Positions 57,388 through 64,000 of a stretch of DNA of 64,000 bases are shown here, piece by piece; position 1 is the first letter of the stretch, and every line of letters begins with the position of its first letter. Both the position numbers and the translations under genes were made by a program. The DNA is from Streptomyces hyderabadensis (GTDB taxonomy: Bacteria; Actinomycetota; Actinomycetes; Streptomycetales; Streptomycetaceae), in NCBI RefSeq assembly GCF_020404845.1, contig NZ_JAIOJZ010000032.1:1-64000 (forward strand). The letters run 5' to 3'. The notes below the pieces were generated by a model. That model was not told the origin of the DNA. It did no database searches and saw only the letters and a list, made by a program, of their open reading frames with translations.

Positions 57388-57786
57388 ATGACGTCGCACC
57401 AGAACACCCAGACCATGAAGCCCGCGACCGCGGCGAAGAAGCTGGGTGTGTACCTCGAAGCCACACCCGCCGAGTTCCGGGAGGGCGTCGTCACGCGGGC
57501 CGAGTTGAACGCGCTCCAGGCCGACCCGCCCGCGTGGCTGCGCGAGCTGCGGCGCGACGGTCCGCACCCGCGGCCGGTGGTGGCGGCCAAGCTGGGCGTC
57601 TCCATCGCGGGGCTGCACCGGGGCGGGGTCACCGAGCCGCTCACCACGGAGCAGATCGACGCGCTGAAGCAGGAGCGGCCGGAGTGGCTGGAGCGCGAGC
57701 AGGCGGTCCAGGCCGAGGTGCGCAAGGAGGCGGCCCGCGTGAAGAAGCTGCACGCCGAGCGGGCGGAGCGCGCGGAGCGCGGCTGA
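57388..57786 (+). CDS. DUF5997 family protein
   Basis: 132 residues, small, soluble and highly charged. The centre has two helix-turn-helix-like segments, MKPATAAKKLGVYLEATPAE and HPRPVVAAKLGVSIAGLHRG, each with the AAKLGV pattern, so the protein may be a duplicated DNA-binding unit. The C-terminus is a long charged helix (EWLEREQAVQAEVRKEAARV). Its divergent neighbour is a LysR effector domain that lacks a DNA-binding domain. I place it in DUF5997; no function is known. Confidence 0.83.
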   Translation: MTSHQNTQTMKPATAAKKLGVYLEATPAEFREGVVTRAELNALQADPPAWLRELRRDGPHPRPVVAAKLGVSIAGLHRGGVTEPLTTEQIDALKQERPEWLEREQAVQAEVRKEAARVKKLHAERAERAERG

Positions 57787-57814
57787 GCGGCCGCCGGGCC
57801 CGGCGGCCGCCCGC

Positions 57815-58306
57815 TCACTCCTCGGCCTTCTGCGCGGTCAGACTCCACGCGTACTGCAGCCAGTCCGACACCACGACCGCGCTCAGGCCCACGCACACCA
57901 GCCGCCCCGCCCGGGGAGCCACGGCGTAGGTGCCCACGAGTCCGCCGGCCACCCAGGCCGAGGTGCAGAACGGGCAGGAGATCAGGTCACCGACGGCGCG
58001 GCGCAGACCGGTGCCGCGCCCGGCGTCCATCACCTCGTTGGCGTTGCCCTCCCGCTCGCGGCGGGTGAACGGGGCCCGCAGGAAGCTGGTCACCCTGTCC
58101 TTGGTCAGCAGCCGGGAGGCCTTGAACGTGGCCGTGCCCAGCAGGACCACGTCCCAGGCGGGGACGGTGTCCGGGAGCCGGACGCCCCGGCGCCACGCCG
58201 TCACCGCGAACGCGCCCGCCGTGGCGGCGAAGGTCGTGGCGAGCGCCGCGTAGCCGCCGAGGGGTGTCTCCTCCCCGTCGGCATAGCGCTGCTCAAGGTC
58301 CGTCAT
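57815..58306 (-). CDS. DUF1360 membrane protein
   Basis: 163 residues with three to four hydrophobic segments. The DUF1360 pattern is visible: TFKASRLLTKDRVTSFLRAP, then AVGDLISCPFCTSAWVAGGL with a CPFC cysteine pair that may bind a metal. The function is unknown; DUF1360 genes are often sporulation- or stress-linked in Gram-positive bacteria. GAGGAG is placed well before the ATG. The gene lies just downstream of the DUF2267 gene and of a tandem repeat. Confidence 0.88.
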   Translation of the reverse strand: MTDLEQRYADGEETPLGGYAALATTFAATAGAFAVTAWRRGVRLPDTVPAWDVVLLGTATFKASRLLTKDRVTSFLRAPFTRREREGNANEVMDAGRGTGLRRAVGDLISCPFCTSAWVAGGLVGTYAVAPRAGRLVCVGLSAVVVSDWLQYAWSLTAQKAEE

Positions 58307-58322
58307 GGGGTCTCCTCGGTGT

Positions 58323-58391
58323 CAGTGGGGTACCGGGGCCAGTGGGGTACCGGGATCAGTGGAGTACCGGTGGTCAGTGGGGTGCCGGGCC
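58323..58391. repeat. Four tandem copies of a 17-18 base repeat
   Basis: The unit CAGTGGGGTACCGGG plus two to three bases occurs four times in a row (58323, 58340, 58357, 58375), with small changes. It fills the space between the DUF1360 and DUF2267 genes, and the last copies cover the DUF2267 stop codon. It looks like a variable-number tandem repeat; the palindrome GGTACC lies inside each full unit. Confidence 0.8.
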
Positions 58392-58760
58392 GCCGAAGAG
58401 GTCGGCGCAGTCGGCGGGCAGCCGGGCCATCAGGTGCTCGACGCGTTCGCGGGGCACCGCCTCGGCGAGGGTGGAGAGCACCGCGCCCGCGTCCCATTCG
58501 GCGGTGCGCGGCCGGGCGCCGGTCTGCTGGGCCACCCGCCGCAGGAACTCGGCGCGGCCGAAGGTCTCGGGGCGCCCGCGTTCCAGGCGCAGCGCGTCGT
58601 CCAGGGGGGCGGGCAGCTCGCGGGCCAGTCCGGCGGCGTCCTCCGGCGGGATGCGGGAGGCGATCACCCACAGGACGGCCGTGGTGACCTGCTCGGCCTC
58701 GTCGTCGCCGTGGAACTCACCGCGGTCGCGGACCCGGGTGAGGAATTCGTCGAGCCGCAC
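58374..58760 (-). CDS. DUF2267 family protein
   Basis: 128 residues. The family core is VRLDEFLTRVRDRGEFHGDD, VTTAVLWVIASRIPPEDAAG and LPAPLDDALRLERGRPETFG. DUF2267 proteins are small, helical and of unknown role; they occur with stress-response genes. The GTG at 58760 has AGGAGG at a good distance; longer in-frame extensions would add Gly/Pro-rich sequence. The stop lies inside a tandem repeat. Confidence 0.85.
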   Translation of the reverse strand: MRLDEFLTRVRDRGEFHGDDEAEQVTTAVLWVIASRIPPEDAAGLARELPAPLDDALRLERGRPETFGRAEFLRRVAQQTGARPRTAEWDAGAVLSTLAEAVPRERVEHLMARLPADCADLFGGPAPH

Positions 58761-58857
58761 GGCGTCGCCTCCTTGTGCCGGTTCCCGCTCCGGGGCGGGT
58801 GCCCCGCGACCGTCCGGGGAAACGGGCATGCGCGCACCCCCCTCAGGCACCGCGCCC

Positions 58858-60033
58858 TCACGTTCGTGCGTCGGCGCGCGCGGCGTCGGCCGCCTCGGTC
58901 ACCAGGGTCAGGGCGTCGGCGTGGTCGGTGAACAGCGCGCGTCCGGCGGCGATGCGCAGCCTCCGGTCCGGGCCCGGTGCGGTGAGCCTGCGCAGCGCTG
59001 CCAGCAGTGCGGGACCGTCCTCGGCGACCTCGGACACCCCGAGTGCGGCCATCCGCCGTACGCCGTCCGCGCCGTGGCCGGGGATGGGACGGTGGCCGAC
59101 GACCGGCAGCCCGGCCGCGAGCGCCTGAACGGCGGTCTGGCCGGCCGCGTTGTCGATCAGGGCGCGGGCGGCGTGCAACAGGCCCGGCATGTCCGTCACC
59201 CAGCCCAGGGCGAGGACGCCCGGTGTGCCGGACAGGCTGCGGCGCAGCCGCTGATTGTCGCCGCAGAGCACGACCGGCAGGTAGCCGTGGCCGGCCAGGA
59301 GCCGGACGGTGGTCTCCAGGTGCGAGCCGACGCCCCAGGCACCGGCGGACAGCACCACGGCGGGCCGCCCGGGGCCGAGCCGGTCGAAGGTCTCCCGCCA
59401 GGGTGCCGCCCCCGGCACGTCGTCGGCCGAGAACTCCGGCGCCACGACGGGAGCGCACGTCGCCGCGGGCGTGCCGGTGCCGGCCCGCACCTCGCGCGCC
59501 GCTTCCTCGGTGAGACACAGACAGCGGTCGTTGCCCCGGTGCAGCCACTGCCGGTGCGGCTCGAAGTCGATCACGAGGACGACGCCGGGCACGGGCAGCA
59601 GTCCGCGTTCGCGCAGGTGGCCGGTGAGCTGGGCGCCCAGGTGGAAGACGGGCACGACCACGTCCGCGCCCGTGCGTTCCACCAGCCGGCGCAGCCTGGG
59701 CCCGGCGAGCCGGGCCAGCGGCGTCCCGCTGGGGCGGCGGCCCGCGCCGGGCCGCAGGAAGAGGCGGTACAGCGCGGCGTAGGCCCAGGGGAAGTGCCGT
59801 ACGGACCCGCGGTAGAAGCACCTGAGGGCGGTGCCCAGGCCGTACGGCAGGAGGGCGAGGACGTCGACGACCCGGGCGGTGTCGCCGCGCTCCCGGGCCC
59901 GCCGGACCAGTTCGGCGGCAACCGTGTCGTGACCGGCGCCCATGCTCGCGCTGAGCACCAGCAGGCGTCGGCCGCCCCGCGGACCGCGCGGGGCGGCGGC
60001 GCGGCGGGGCGCTGATGAGCTGCGAGGATGCAC
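58858..60033 (-). CDS. MGDG-synthase/MurG-like glycosyltransferase
   Basis: 391 residues. The N-terminal domain has the MGDG synthase pattern, LLVLSASMGAGHDTVAAELV and DVLALLPYGLGTALRCFYRG; the C-terminal domain is MurG-like, VVLSAGAWGVGSHLETTVRL, VVLCGDNQRLRRSL and the donor-sugar site ALIDNAAGQTAVQALAAGLP. It likely transfers a sugar from UDP-sugar to a lipid such as diacylglycerol. The GTG start follows a long, Gly/Pro-rich open frame. A TGCCGC/GCGGCA inverted repeat (60046-60058) is just upstream. The divergent gene is an SDR. Confidence 0.86.
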   Translation of the reverse strand: MHPRSSSAPRRAAAPRGPRGGRRLLVLSASMGAGHDTVAAELVRRARERGDTARVVDVLALLPYGLGTALRCFYRGSVRHFPWAYAALYRLFLRPGAGRRPSGTPLARLAGPRLRRLVERTGADVVVPVFHLGAQLTGHLRERGLLPVPGVVLVIDFEPHRQWLHRGNDRCLCLTEEAAREVRAGTGTPAATCAPVVAPEFSADDVPGAAPWRETFDRLGPGRPAVVLSAGAWGVGSHLETTVRLLAGHGYLPVVLCGDNQRLRRSLSGTPGVLALGWVTDMPGLLHAARALIDNAAGQTAVQALAAGLPVVGHRPIPGHGADGVRRMAALGVSEVAEDGPALLAALRRLTAPGPDRRLRIAAGRALFTDHADALTLVTEAADAARADART

Positions 60034-60196
60034 GGCGGACCAAGTTGCCGCTGCGGCAGCTTCCAAACCACCGCGCAAGCGGGCGTTTCGGGTGGGCCCT
60101 GGGGGATACTCCGTGACCGCCCGTCCGGCCGGACGCCGGAGCCCGACCGCCCGGTCGGACGCCTCCCGGTGCCCGCCCCGAGCCAAGGTGGTCCCC

Positions 60197-61048
60197 ATGG
60201 TCCATGCGTTCTCCCGTCCCCGGTCCGCCCCCGGACCGCAGGTCGTCGCACCCGACGCGGACCGTGCGAGGCCCCGGCGGCCCGTCGGGGACCGGGACAC
60301 GCGGACCCGCACGGCGCTGGTGACGGGGGCGTCCTCCGGCATCGGCGCGGCCGTGGCCCGTCGGCTGGGCGAGGAGCAGGGCTGGCGGCTGGTGCTCACC
60401 GGACGTGACCCGGTGCGGCTGCGCCGGGTCGCCGACGACACCTCGGCCACCGCGTTCGCCGCGGATCTCACCCTGCCCGGCGCCGACCGGCAGCTCACCG
60501 ACTTCGCGCTGGCCACGGCGGGCCGGGTGGACCTGCTGGTGGCCGGCGCCGGGGTGGGCTGGGCCGGGGAGTTCCTGGACATGCCCCCGCACACCATCGA
60601 CGAGGTGCTCGACATCAACGTGCTGGCCACGCTGCGGCTGGTGCGGCTGCTGCTGCCGGGGATGGTGGCGGCGGGTTCGGGCCGGGTGGTGCTCGTCGGA
60701 TCGCTGGCGGGCAGTGTCGCGGTGCGCGACGAGGCCGTGTACTCCGCCGCCAAGGCCGCGATCGGCGCCTTCGCGGACTCGCTGCGCTACGAGTTGCGGG
60801 GCACCGGCGTGGGGGTCACCCATGTGGTGCCGGGCGTCGTGGACACTCCGTTCTTCGAGCGCCGGGGCGCTCCCTACCGGCGGTCGCGGCCGCGCCCGGT
60901 GCCCCCCGAGCGCGTGGCCGACGCGGTGCGCACCGCGGTGGTGCGGGGCCGGGACGAGGTGTACGTGCCCTCGTGGCTGCGTCTGCCGTGCCGGGTGCGG
61001 GGCGCGGCTCCGGGACTGTACCGGCGGCTGGCCGCACGGTTCGGATGA
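60197..61048 (+). CDS. Short-chain dehydrogenase/reductase
   Basis: 283 residues. A basic leader of about 35 residues precedes TALVTGASSGIGAAVARRLG; LLVAGAGVGWAGEF replaces the usual NNAG, and the catalytic SLAGSVAVRDEAVYSAAKAA is complete. The C-terminus extends beyond the SDR fold with a basic tail (LRLPCRVRGAAPGLYRRLAA), perhaps membrane-associated. It could reduce a keto-lipid. It begins a run of four plus-strand genes (SDR, DMT, deacetylase, GH15), and faces the glycosyltransferase. Confidence 0.9.
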   Translation: MVHAFSRPRSAPGPQVVAPDADRARPRRPVGDRDTRTRTALVTGASSGIGAAVARRLGEEQGWRLVLTGRDPVRLRRVADDTSATAFAADLTLPGADRQLTDFALATAGRVDLLVAGAGVGWAGEFLDMPPHTIDEVLDINVLATLRLVRLLLPGMVAAGSGRVVLVGSLAGSVAVRDEAVYSAAKAAIGAFADSLRYELRGTGVGVTHVVPGVVDTPFFERRGAPYRRSRPRPVPPERVADAVRTAVVRGRDEVYVPSWLRLPCRVRGAAPGLYRRLAARFG

Positions 61049-61064
61049 CCGGGAGCGCGCCGCG

Positions 61065-61973
61065 GTGAGTGTCCTCACCGTCGTCCTCGCCCTGCTCGCG
61101 GCGCTGTCCAACGCTGCGGCGTCGGTACTGCAGCGCCGGGCCGCGGCGCAGGACGAGGACCGGGCCGGGGCCAGGCACACGGCGCTGCGCTCGTTGCTGC
61201 GGCTGGTGCGGGACCGGTACTGGGTCGGCGGGGCGGCGCTGCTGGCGCTGACGACGGTGCTGCAGGCGGCCGCGCTTGCGGTGGGCAGTCTGGCCGTCGT
61301 CCAGCCGCTGATGGCCACCGAACTCCTGTTCACGTTGATGGTCGGCAGTGCGGTCTTCCACCGGCGTCCGGACTCGCGGACGTGGCTGGCGTTCGTCGCG
61401 CTGGCCGTGGGGCTCGCGCTGTTCCTCGGCTCCGCCGCACCGGCCCCCGGTCACGACACCGCCACCGGGGGCCGGTGGATCTGGGCGGGGCTGGCGCTGT
61501 TCGTCCTGATCGCGGTCCTCGCCTCGGTCGGCAGCCTGGTGCACGGGGCGCCCCGCGCCGCGCTCTTCGGATCGGCGTCCGCGGTGGGGTTCGGCGGTAC
61601 GGCGGCGCTGCTCAAGGAAGTGACCGGACGGCTCCCCCAGGGGGTGGGCGAGGTACTGACCCAGTGGCCGCCGTACGCCACCGCGGTGGTGGGCGTGGCC
61701 AGCTTCCTGCTGTTGCAGAGTGCCCTGCGGGCGGGGACCCTGGCGGCCTCGCAGCCGGCCCTGACCCTCGGCGACGCGCTGACCAGCGTCGCCCTGGGCT
61801 GGGCACTGTTCGGCGAGGAGATCCTGCTCGGGGTGCGGGTGCTGCCCGAGCTGATCGGCGTGGCGCTGATCGGTCTGGGCAGCGTCGGGCTGGCCCGGGC
61901 ACCGTCGGTGCACGGTGCCTGGGACACGGCCCCGGCGGCGCGGGACGGCCCCGGGCAGACGGTCCAGAGGTGA
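61065..61973 (+). CDS. DMT-superfamily membrane transporter
   Basis: 302 residues with about nine to ten hydrophobic segments typical of EamA-like transporters: VLALLAALSNAAASVLQRRA at the start, QPLMATELLFTLMVGSAVFH and the repeated half PALTLGDALTSVALGWALFG. The group resembles the NIPA/magnesium-like DMT proteins of actinobacteria; the substrate is unknown. The GTG starts 17 bases after the SDR stop, with GGGAG ten bases upstream, implying one operon. Confidence 0.88.
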   Translation: MSVLTVVLALLAALSNAAASVLQRRAAAQDEDRAGARHTALRSLLRLVRDRYWVGGAALLALTTVLQAAALAVGSLAVVQPLMATELLFTLMVGSAVFHRRPDSRTWLAFVALAVGLALFLGSAAPAPGHDTATGGRWIWAGLALFVLIAVLASVGSLVHGAPRAALFGSASAVGFGGTAALLKEVTGRLPQGVGEVLTQWPPYATAVVGVASFLLLQSALRAGTLAASQPALTLGDALTSVALGWALFGEEILLGVRVLPELIGVALIGLGSVGLARAPSVHGAWDTAPAARDGPGQTVQR

Positions 61974-62005
61974 GCGGTGAGCGGCACAAGGTGAGCGGTG
62001 AGCGG
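61968..62005. repeat. 17-base direct repeat around the DMT stop
   Basis: AGGTGAGCGGTGAGCGG occurs at 61968-61984 and 61989-62005, the second 21 bases after the first. The first contains the TGA stop of the transporter. Each unit is itself a doubled GGTGAGC. No function is apparent. Confidence 0.6.
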
Positions 62006-62056
62006 AAGCGTCGGACGATCGAACGACCCTGGGACGCACGACCTGGAGGAGACGCG

Positions 62057-62902
62057 GTGAACAGAGCGGAGGCACCACGGATGCGGCACGGGTTCCGCAC
62101 CGGGCGGGCGGTGTACGCCGGGGCTCCGGTCGTCGCCGCCGCGCTGGCCCACATCGGTCCGGCCGCGACCTGGCTGCCGGGACTGCGCCGCCGCCTGTTC
62201 CCCGGTCTGGCCGGTCTCGGCAGCCCCGGTCACGTGGCGCTCACCTTCGACGACGGCCCCGATCCGGTGTCCACGCCGCGGTTCCTCGACGCACTGGACG
62301 GACTCGGGGTGCGGGCCACGTTCTTCGTCCTGGGCGAGAACGTCCTGCGGCACCCCGCGCCGGCCCGTGAACTGGTCCGGCGCGGACACGAACTCGCCGT
62401 GCACGGCTGGACGCACGACCGCCCCTGGTGGTCGTCGCCGGCCCGGGACGCGCGCGAGCTGCTGCGTGCCGTCCGGGTGGTGGGCGAGGTGACCGGGAGT
62501 GTCCCGCACTGGTACCGGCCGCCCTACGGCATCCTCACCTCCGGTCGCTGGGCGGCCGCCCGCCGGGCCGGGCTGCGGCCCGTGCTGTGGACCGCGTGGG
62601 GCAAGGACTGGCGGCACGACGCCACGCCCGCTTCGGTCCGCGCGACCGTGGCGGCGGACCTGGACGGGGGTGGCACGGTCCTCCTGCACGACACCGACCA
62701 CGCCTCCGCCCCGGGCAGCTGGCGGGCCACCCTCGGTGCGCTGCCGGACATCGTGCGCGACTGCCGCGGGGCGGGGTGGGCTGTGGGGCCCCTGGGCGAG
62801 CACGGGACCGGGACCGGCGGGGCCGGGGTGGCGTCCGTGACCGGGGTGACGACGGCCGGGACGACGGGGCAGGCACCGTTTCGGTCACCGGCGCCGGGAT
62901 AG
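62057..62902 (+). CDS. Polysaccharide deacetylase
   Basis: 281 residues. NodB homology is clear: HVALTFDDGPDPVSTPRFLD with the catalytic Asp pair, the metal motif ELAVHGWTHDRPWWS, then HWYRPPYGILTSGRWAA and TVLLHDTDHASAPGSWRATL. It removes acetyl or formyl groups from N-acetylated polysaccharides. The N-terminus (YAGAPVVAAALAHIGPAATW) could be an anchor. GGAGGA precedes the GTG. It lies between the DMT transporter and GH15 enzyme in one strand run, pointing to cell-surface glycan metabolism. Confidence 0.92.
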   Translation: MNRAEAPRMRHGFRTGRAVYAGAPVVAAALAHIGPAATWLPGLRRRLFPGLAGLGSPGHVALTFDDGPDPVSTPRFLDALDGLGVRATFFVLGENVLRHPAPARELVRRGHELAVHGWTHDRPWWSSPARDARELLRAVRVVGEVTGSVPHWYRPPYGILTSGRWAAARRAGLRPVLWTAWGKDWRHDATPASVRATVAADLDGGGTVLLHDTDHASAPGSWRATLGALPDIVRDCRGAGWAVGPLGEHGTGTGGAGVASVTGVTTAGTTGQAPFRSPAPG

Positions 62903-62912
62903 CCGTAGCGTC

Positions 62913-64000
62913 ATGAACGACAGCGACGAGCGGCGCGCGGCGGCACCGGACACCTCGTGCCCGCCCTGGGCACTGCGCGAGTACGCCGTTCTCGCCGACG
63001 GTGAGCGGGGAGCGGTCCTGGACCCCCGGGGCCGGATCGTGTGGCTGTGCGCCCCGCGGTGGCACGACGACGCGGTGTTCTCGGCGCTGATCGGCGGAGC
63101 GGGGCACTTCACCGTGGAGCCGGCGGACCCCTGGCACGTCTGGGGCGGCTCCTACGAGGAGGGGACGCTGATCCGGATCAGCCGGTGGGTGACCGCCGGC
63201 TGCGTGATCGAGTGCCGGGAGGCCCTGGCGCTGCCGGCCCGCACGGACCGGCTCGTACTGCTGCGCCGCATGCGCGTGGAACGGGGCGAGGCGCGGCTGC
63301 GCCTGGACCTGGACCCGCGGCCCGGATTCGGGGAGGCCCGGATGCGCGACCCCCGGCGGGACCGGGGGGTGTGGACGGCCGGGGCCGAGGGGCTGCGGAT
63401 GCGGCTCGCGGGGGCGCCGGACGCGGTGTGGCGGGACGGGGCCGGGCTGTGCGGCGAGTTCCGGCTGCGCGAGGGCGAGACGCACGACCTGGTGCTGGAA
63501 CTGTCCCAGCGGCCGGAGACCGGGCCGCTGGACGCCGACGCGCTGTGGCGGGCCACCGAACGGGAGTGGCGGCGGGCGGTGCCGGACTGTTCGCGGCTGG
63601 TCGCGCCCCGCGACGCCCGGCACGCGTACGCCGTGCTGCACGGGCTGACCAGCGTCTCGGGCGGGATGGTCGCCGCCGCGACCACGTCCCTGCCGGAACG
63701 GGCCAACAGCGGGCGCAACTACGACTACCGCTACGCATGGCTGCGCGACCAGTGCTACGCCGGTCTCGCGGTCGCCGCGCACGGGCCGCACCCCCTGGTC
63801 GACGACGCCGTGCGCTTCGTCGCCGAGCGCGTGCTCGCGGACGGCGACGGGGTGCGCCCCGCCTACACGGTCGACGGGCGGCCGGTCGGGAAGGAACGCT
63901 CCCTGCGTCTGCCCGGCTATCCCGGCGGCAACGACCACGTGGGCAACGACGCGGGCGCCCAGTTCCAGCTGGACACCTTCGGCGAGGCGCTGCAGTTGTT
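62913..64000 (+). CDS. GH15-family glucoamylase/trehalase-like enzyme (partial at window end)
   Basis: The visible 362 codons show the N-terminal trehalase-like domain of this group (LREYAVLADGERGAVLDPRG, IVWLCAPRWHDDAVFSALIG) and the beginning of the alpha/alpha barrel, with SLPERANSGRNYDYRYAWLR followed by DQCYAGL. The catalytic Glu residues lie beyond the window. GH15 enzymes cleave glucose from alpha-glucans or trehalose. The ATG is ten bases after the deacetylase stop, so the two are probably cotranscribed. Confidence 0.9.
   Translation, partial: MNDSDERRAAAPDTSCPPWALREYAVLADGERGAVLDPRGRIVWLCAPRWHDDAVFSALIGGAGHFTVEPADPWHVWGGSYEEGTLIRISRWVTAGCVIECREALALPARTDRLVLLRRMRVERGEARLRLDLDPRPGFGEARMRDPRRDRGVWTAGAEGLRMRLAGAPDAVWRDGAGLCGEFRLREGETHDLVLELSQRPETGPLDADALWRATEREWRRAVPDCSRLVAPRDARHAYAVLHGLTSVSGGMVAAATTSLPERANSGRNYDYRYAWLRDQCYAGLAVAAHGPHPLVDDAVRFVAERVLADGDGVRPAYTVDGRPVGKERSLRLPGYPGGNDHVGNDAGAQFQLDTFGEALQL

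Noticed and set aside
58323..58391. Short regular repeats as a CRISPR array
   Set aside because: Units are contiguous with no spacers and only 17-18 bases long; no cas gene is present.
1..64000. tRNA, rRNA, IS element, prophage or integrative element boundaries
   Set aside because: No cloverleaf-like segments, transposase or integrase motifs or flanking direct repeats were recognised on reading both strands.

Overview
The window is about 72% G+C with strongly G/C-biased third codon positions, dense short-spaced genes and GTG starts. It also carries actinobacterial families: a mycothiol-dependent MDMPI enzyme, a deazaflavin-type nitroreductase, DUF5134, DUF5997, DUF6421 and DUF6986. This is chromosomal DNA of a Streptomyces or a very close relative. 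I see no rRNA, tRNA, CRISPR array, transposase, integrase or phage gene. The content is primary and adaptive metabolism plus regulators rather than a mobile island. Gene calls rest on protein family recognition, start/stop overlaps and ribosome binding sites; nothing was checked against a database.

0-17 kb: a sugar-uptake operon on the minus strand (binding protein, two permeases, a GH2 beta-glycosidase cut by the window edge) faces its LacI regulator across two near-identical operators. Then come an MFS exporter, an MDMPI-like enzyme, a NarL-type two-component pair, and a TetR repressor divergent from a deazaflavin-type oxidoreductase with four matching operator copies between them. A geranylgeranyl reductase-like flavoprotein, an M20 dipeptidase and a P-loop kinase-Nudix fusion follow.

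17-30 kb: a ROK sugar kinase opposes a LacI regulator. Next are a protein of unknown function, a DUF6986/CitE-like aldolase with an IclR-type operator, the electron-transfer flavoprotein genes etfB-etfA, a flavin reductase, a thioredoxin-like protein and an acyltransferase. The most intriguing block is a tightly packed operon of unknown purpose, DUF6421 - short-chain dehydrogenase - threonine-aldolase-like PLP enzyme. It is followed by a transglutaminase-like gene whose promoter carries nearly the same TATGCATAC motif.

30-46 kb: small enzymes (glycerophosphodiesterase, GNAT, two VOC proteins), a FUSC-MarR operon, a DUF5134-M56 peptidase pair, PAP2 and HAD phosphatases, a TetR regulator, a secreted LVIVD protein divergent from a DUF305 lipoprotein, and an ArsR repressor divergent from an old-yellow-enzyme. 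A secreted pectate lyase follows, with a LacI-type promoter and a structured mRNA leader.

46-64 kb: PaaX regulator divergent from an AidB-like acyl-CoA dehydrogenase, a sialidase-fold repeat protein, uracil-DNA glycosylase, a BadF-type kinase, a degenerate CbiX-like protein, a lactonase preceded by a DasR-like site, a second FUSC transporter, an Lrp regulator with a coupled HAD phosphatase, and a DUF4142 protein. A LysR-type effector domain without a DNA-binding domain is divergent from DUF5997. DUF1360, DUF2267, an MGDG-synthase-like glycosyltransferase, an SDR, a DMT transporter, a polysaccharide deacetylase and the start of a GH15 glucoamylase/trehalase complete the window. Many genes begin 6-8 bases after a good -10 box, so leaderless transcription is probably common here.
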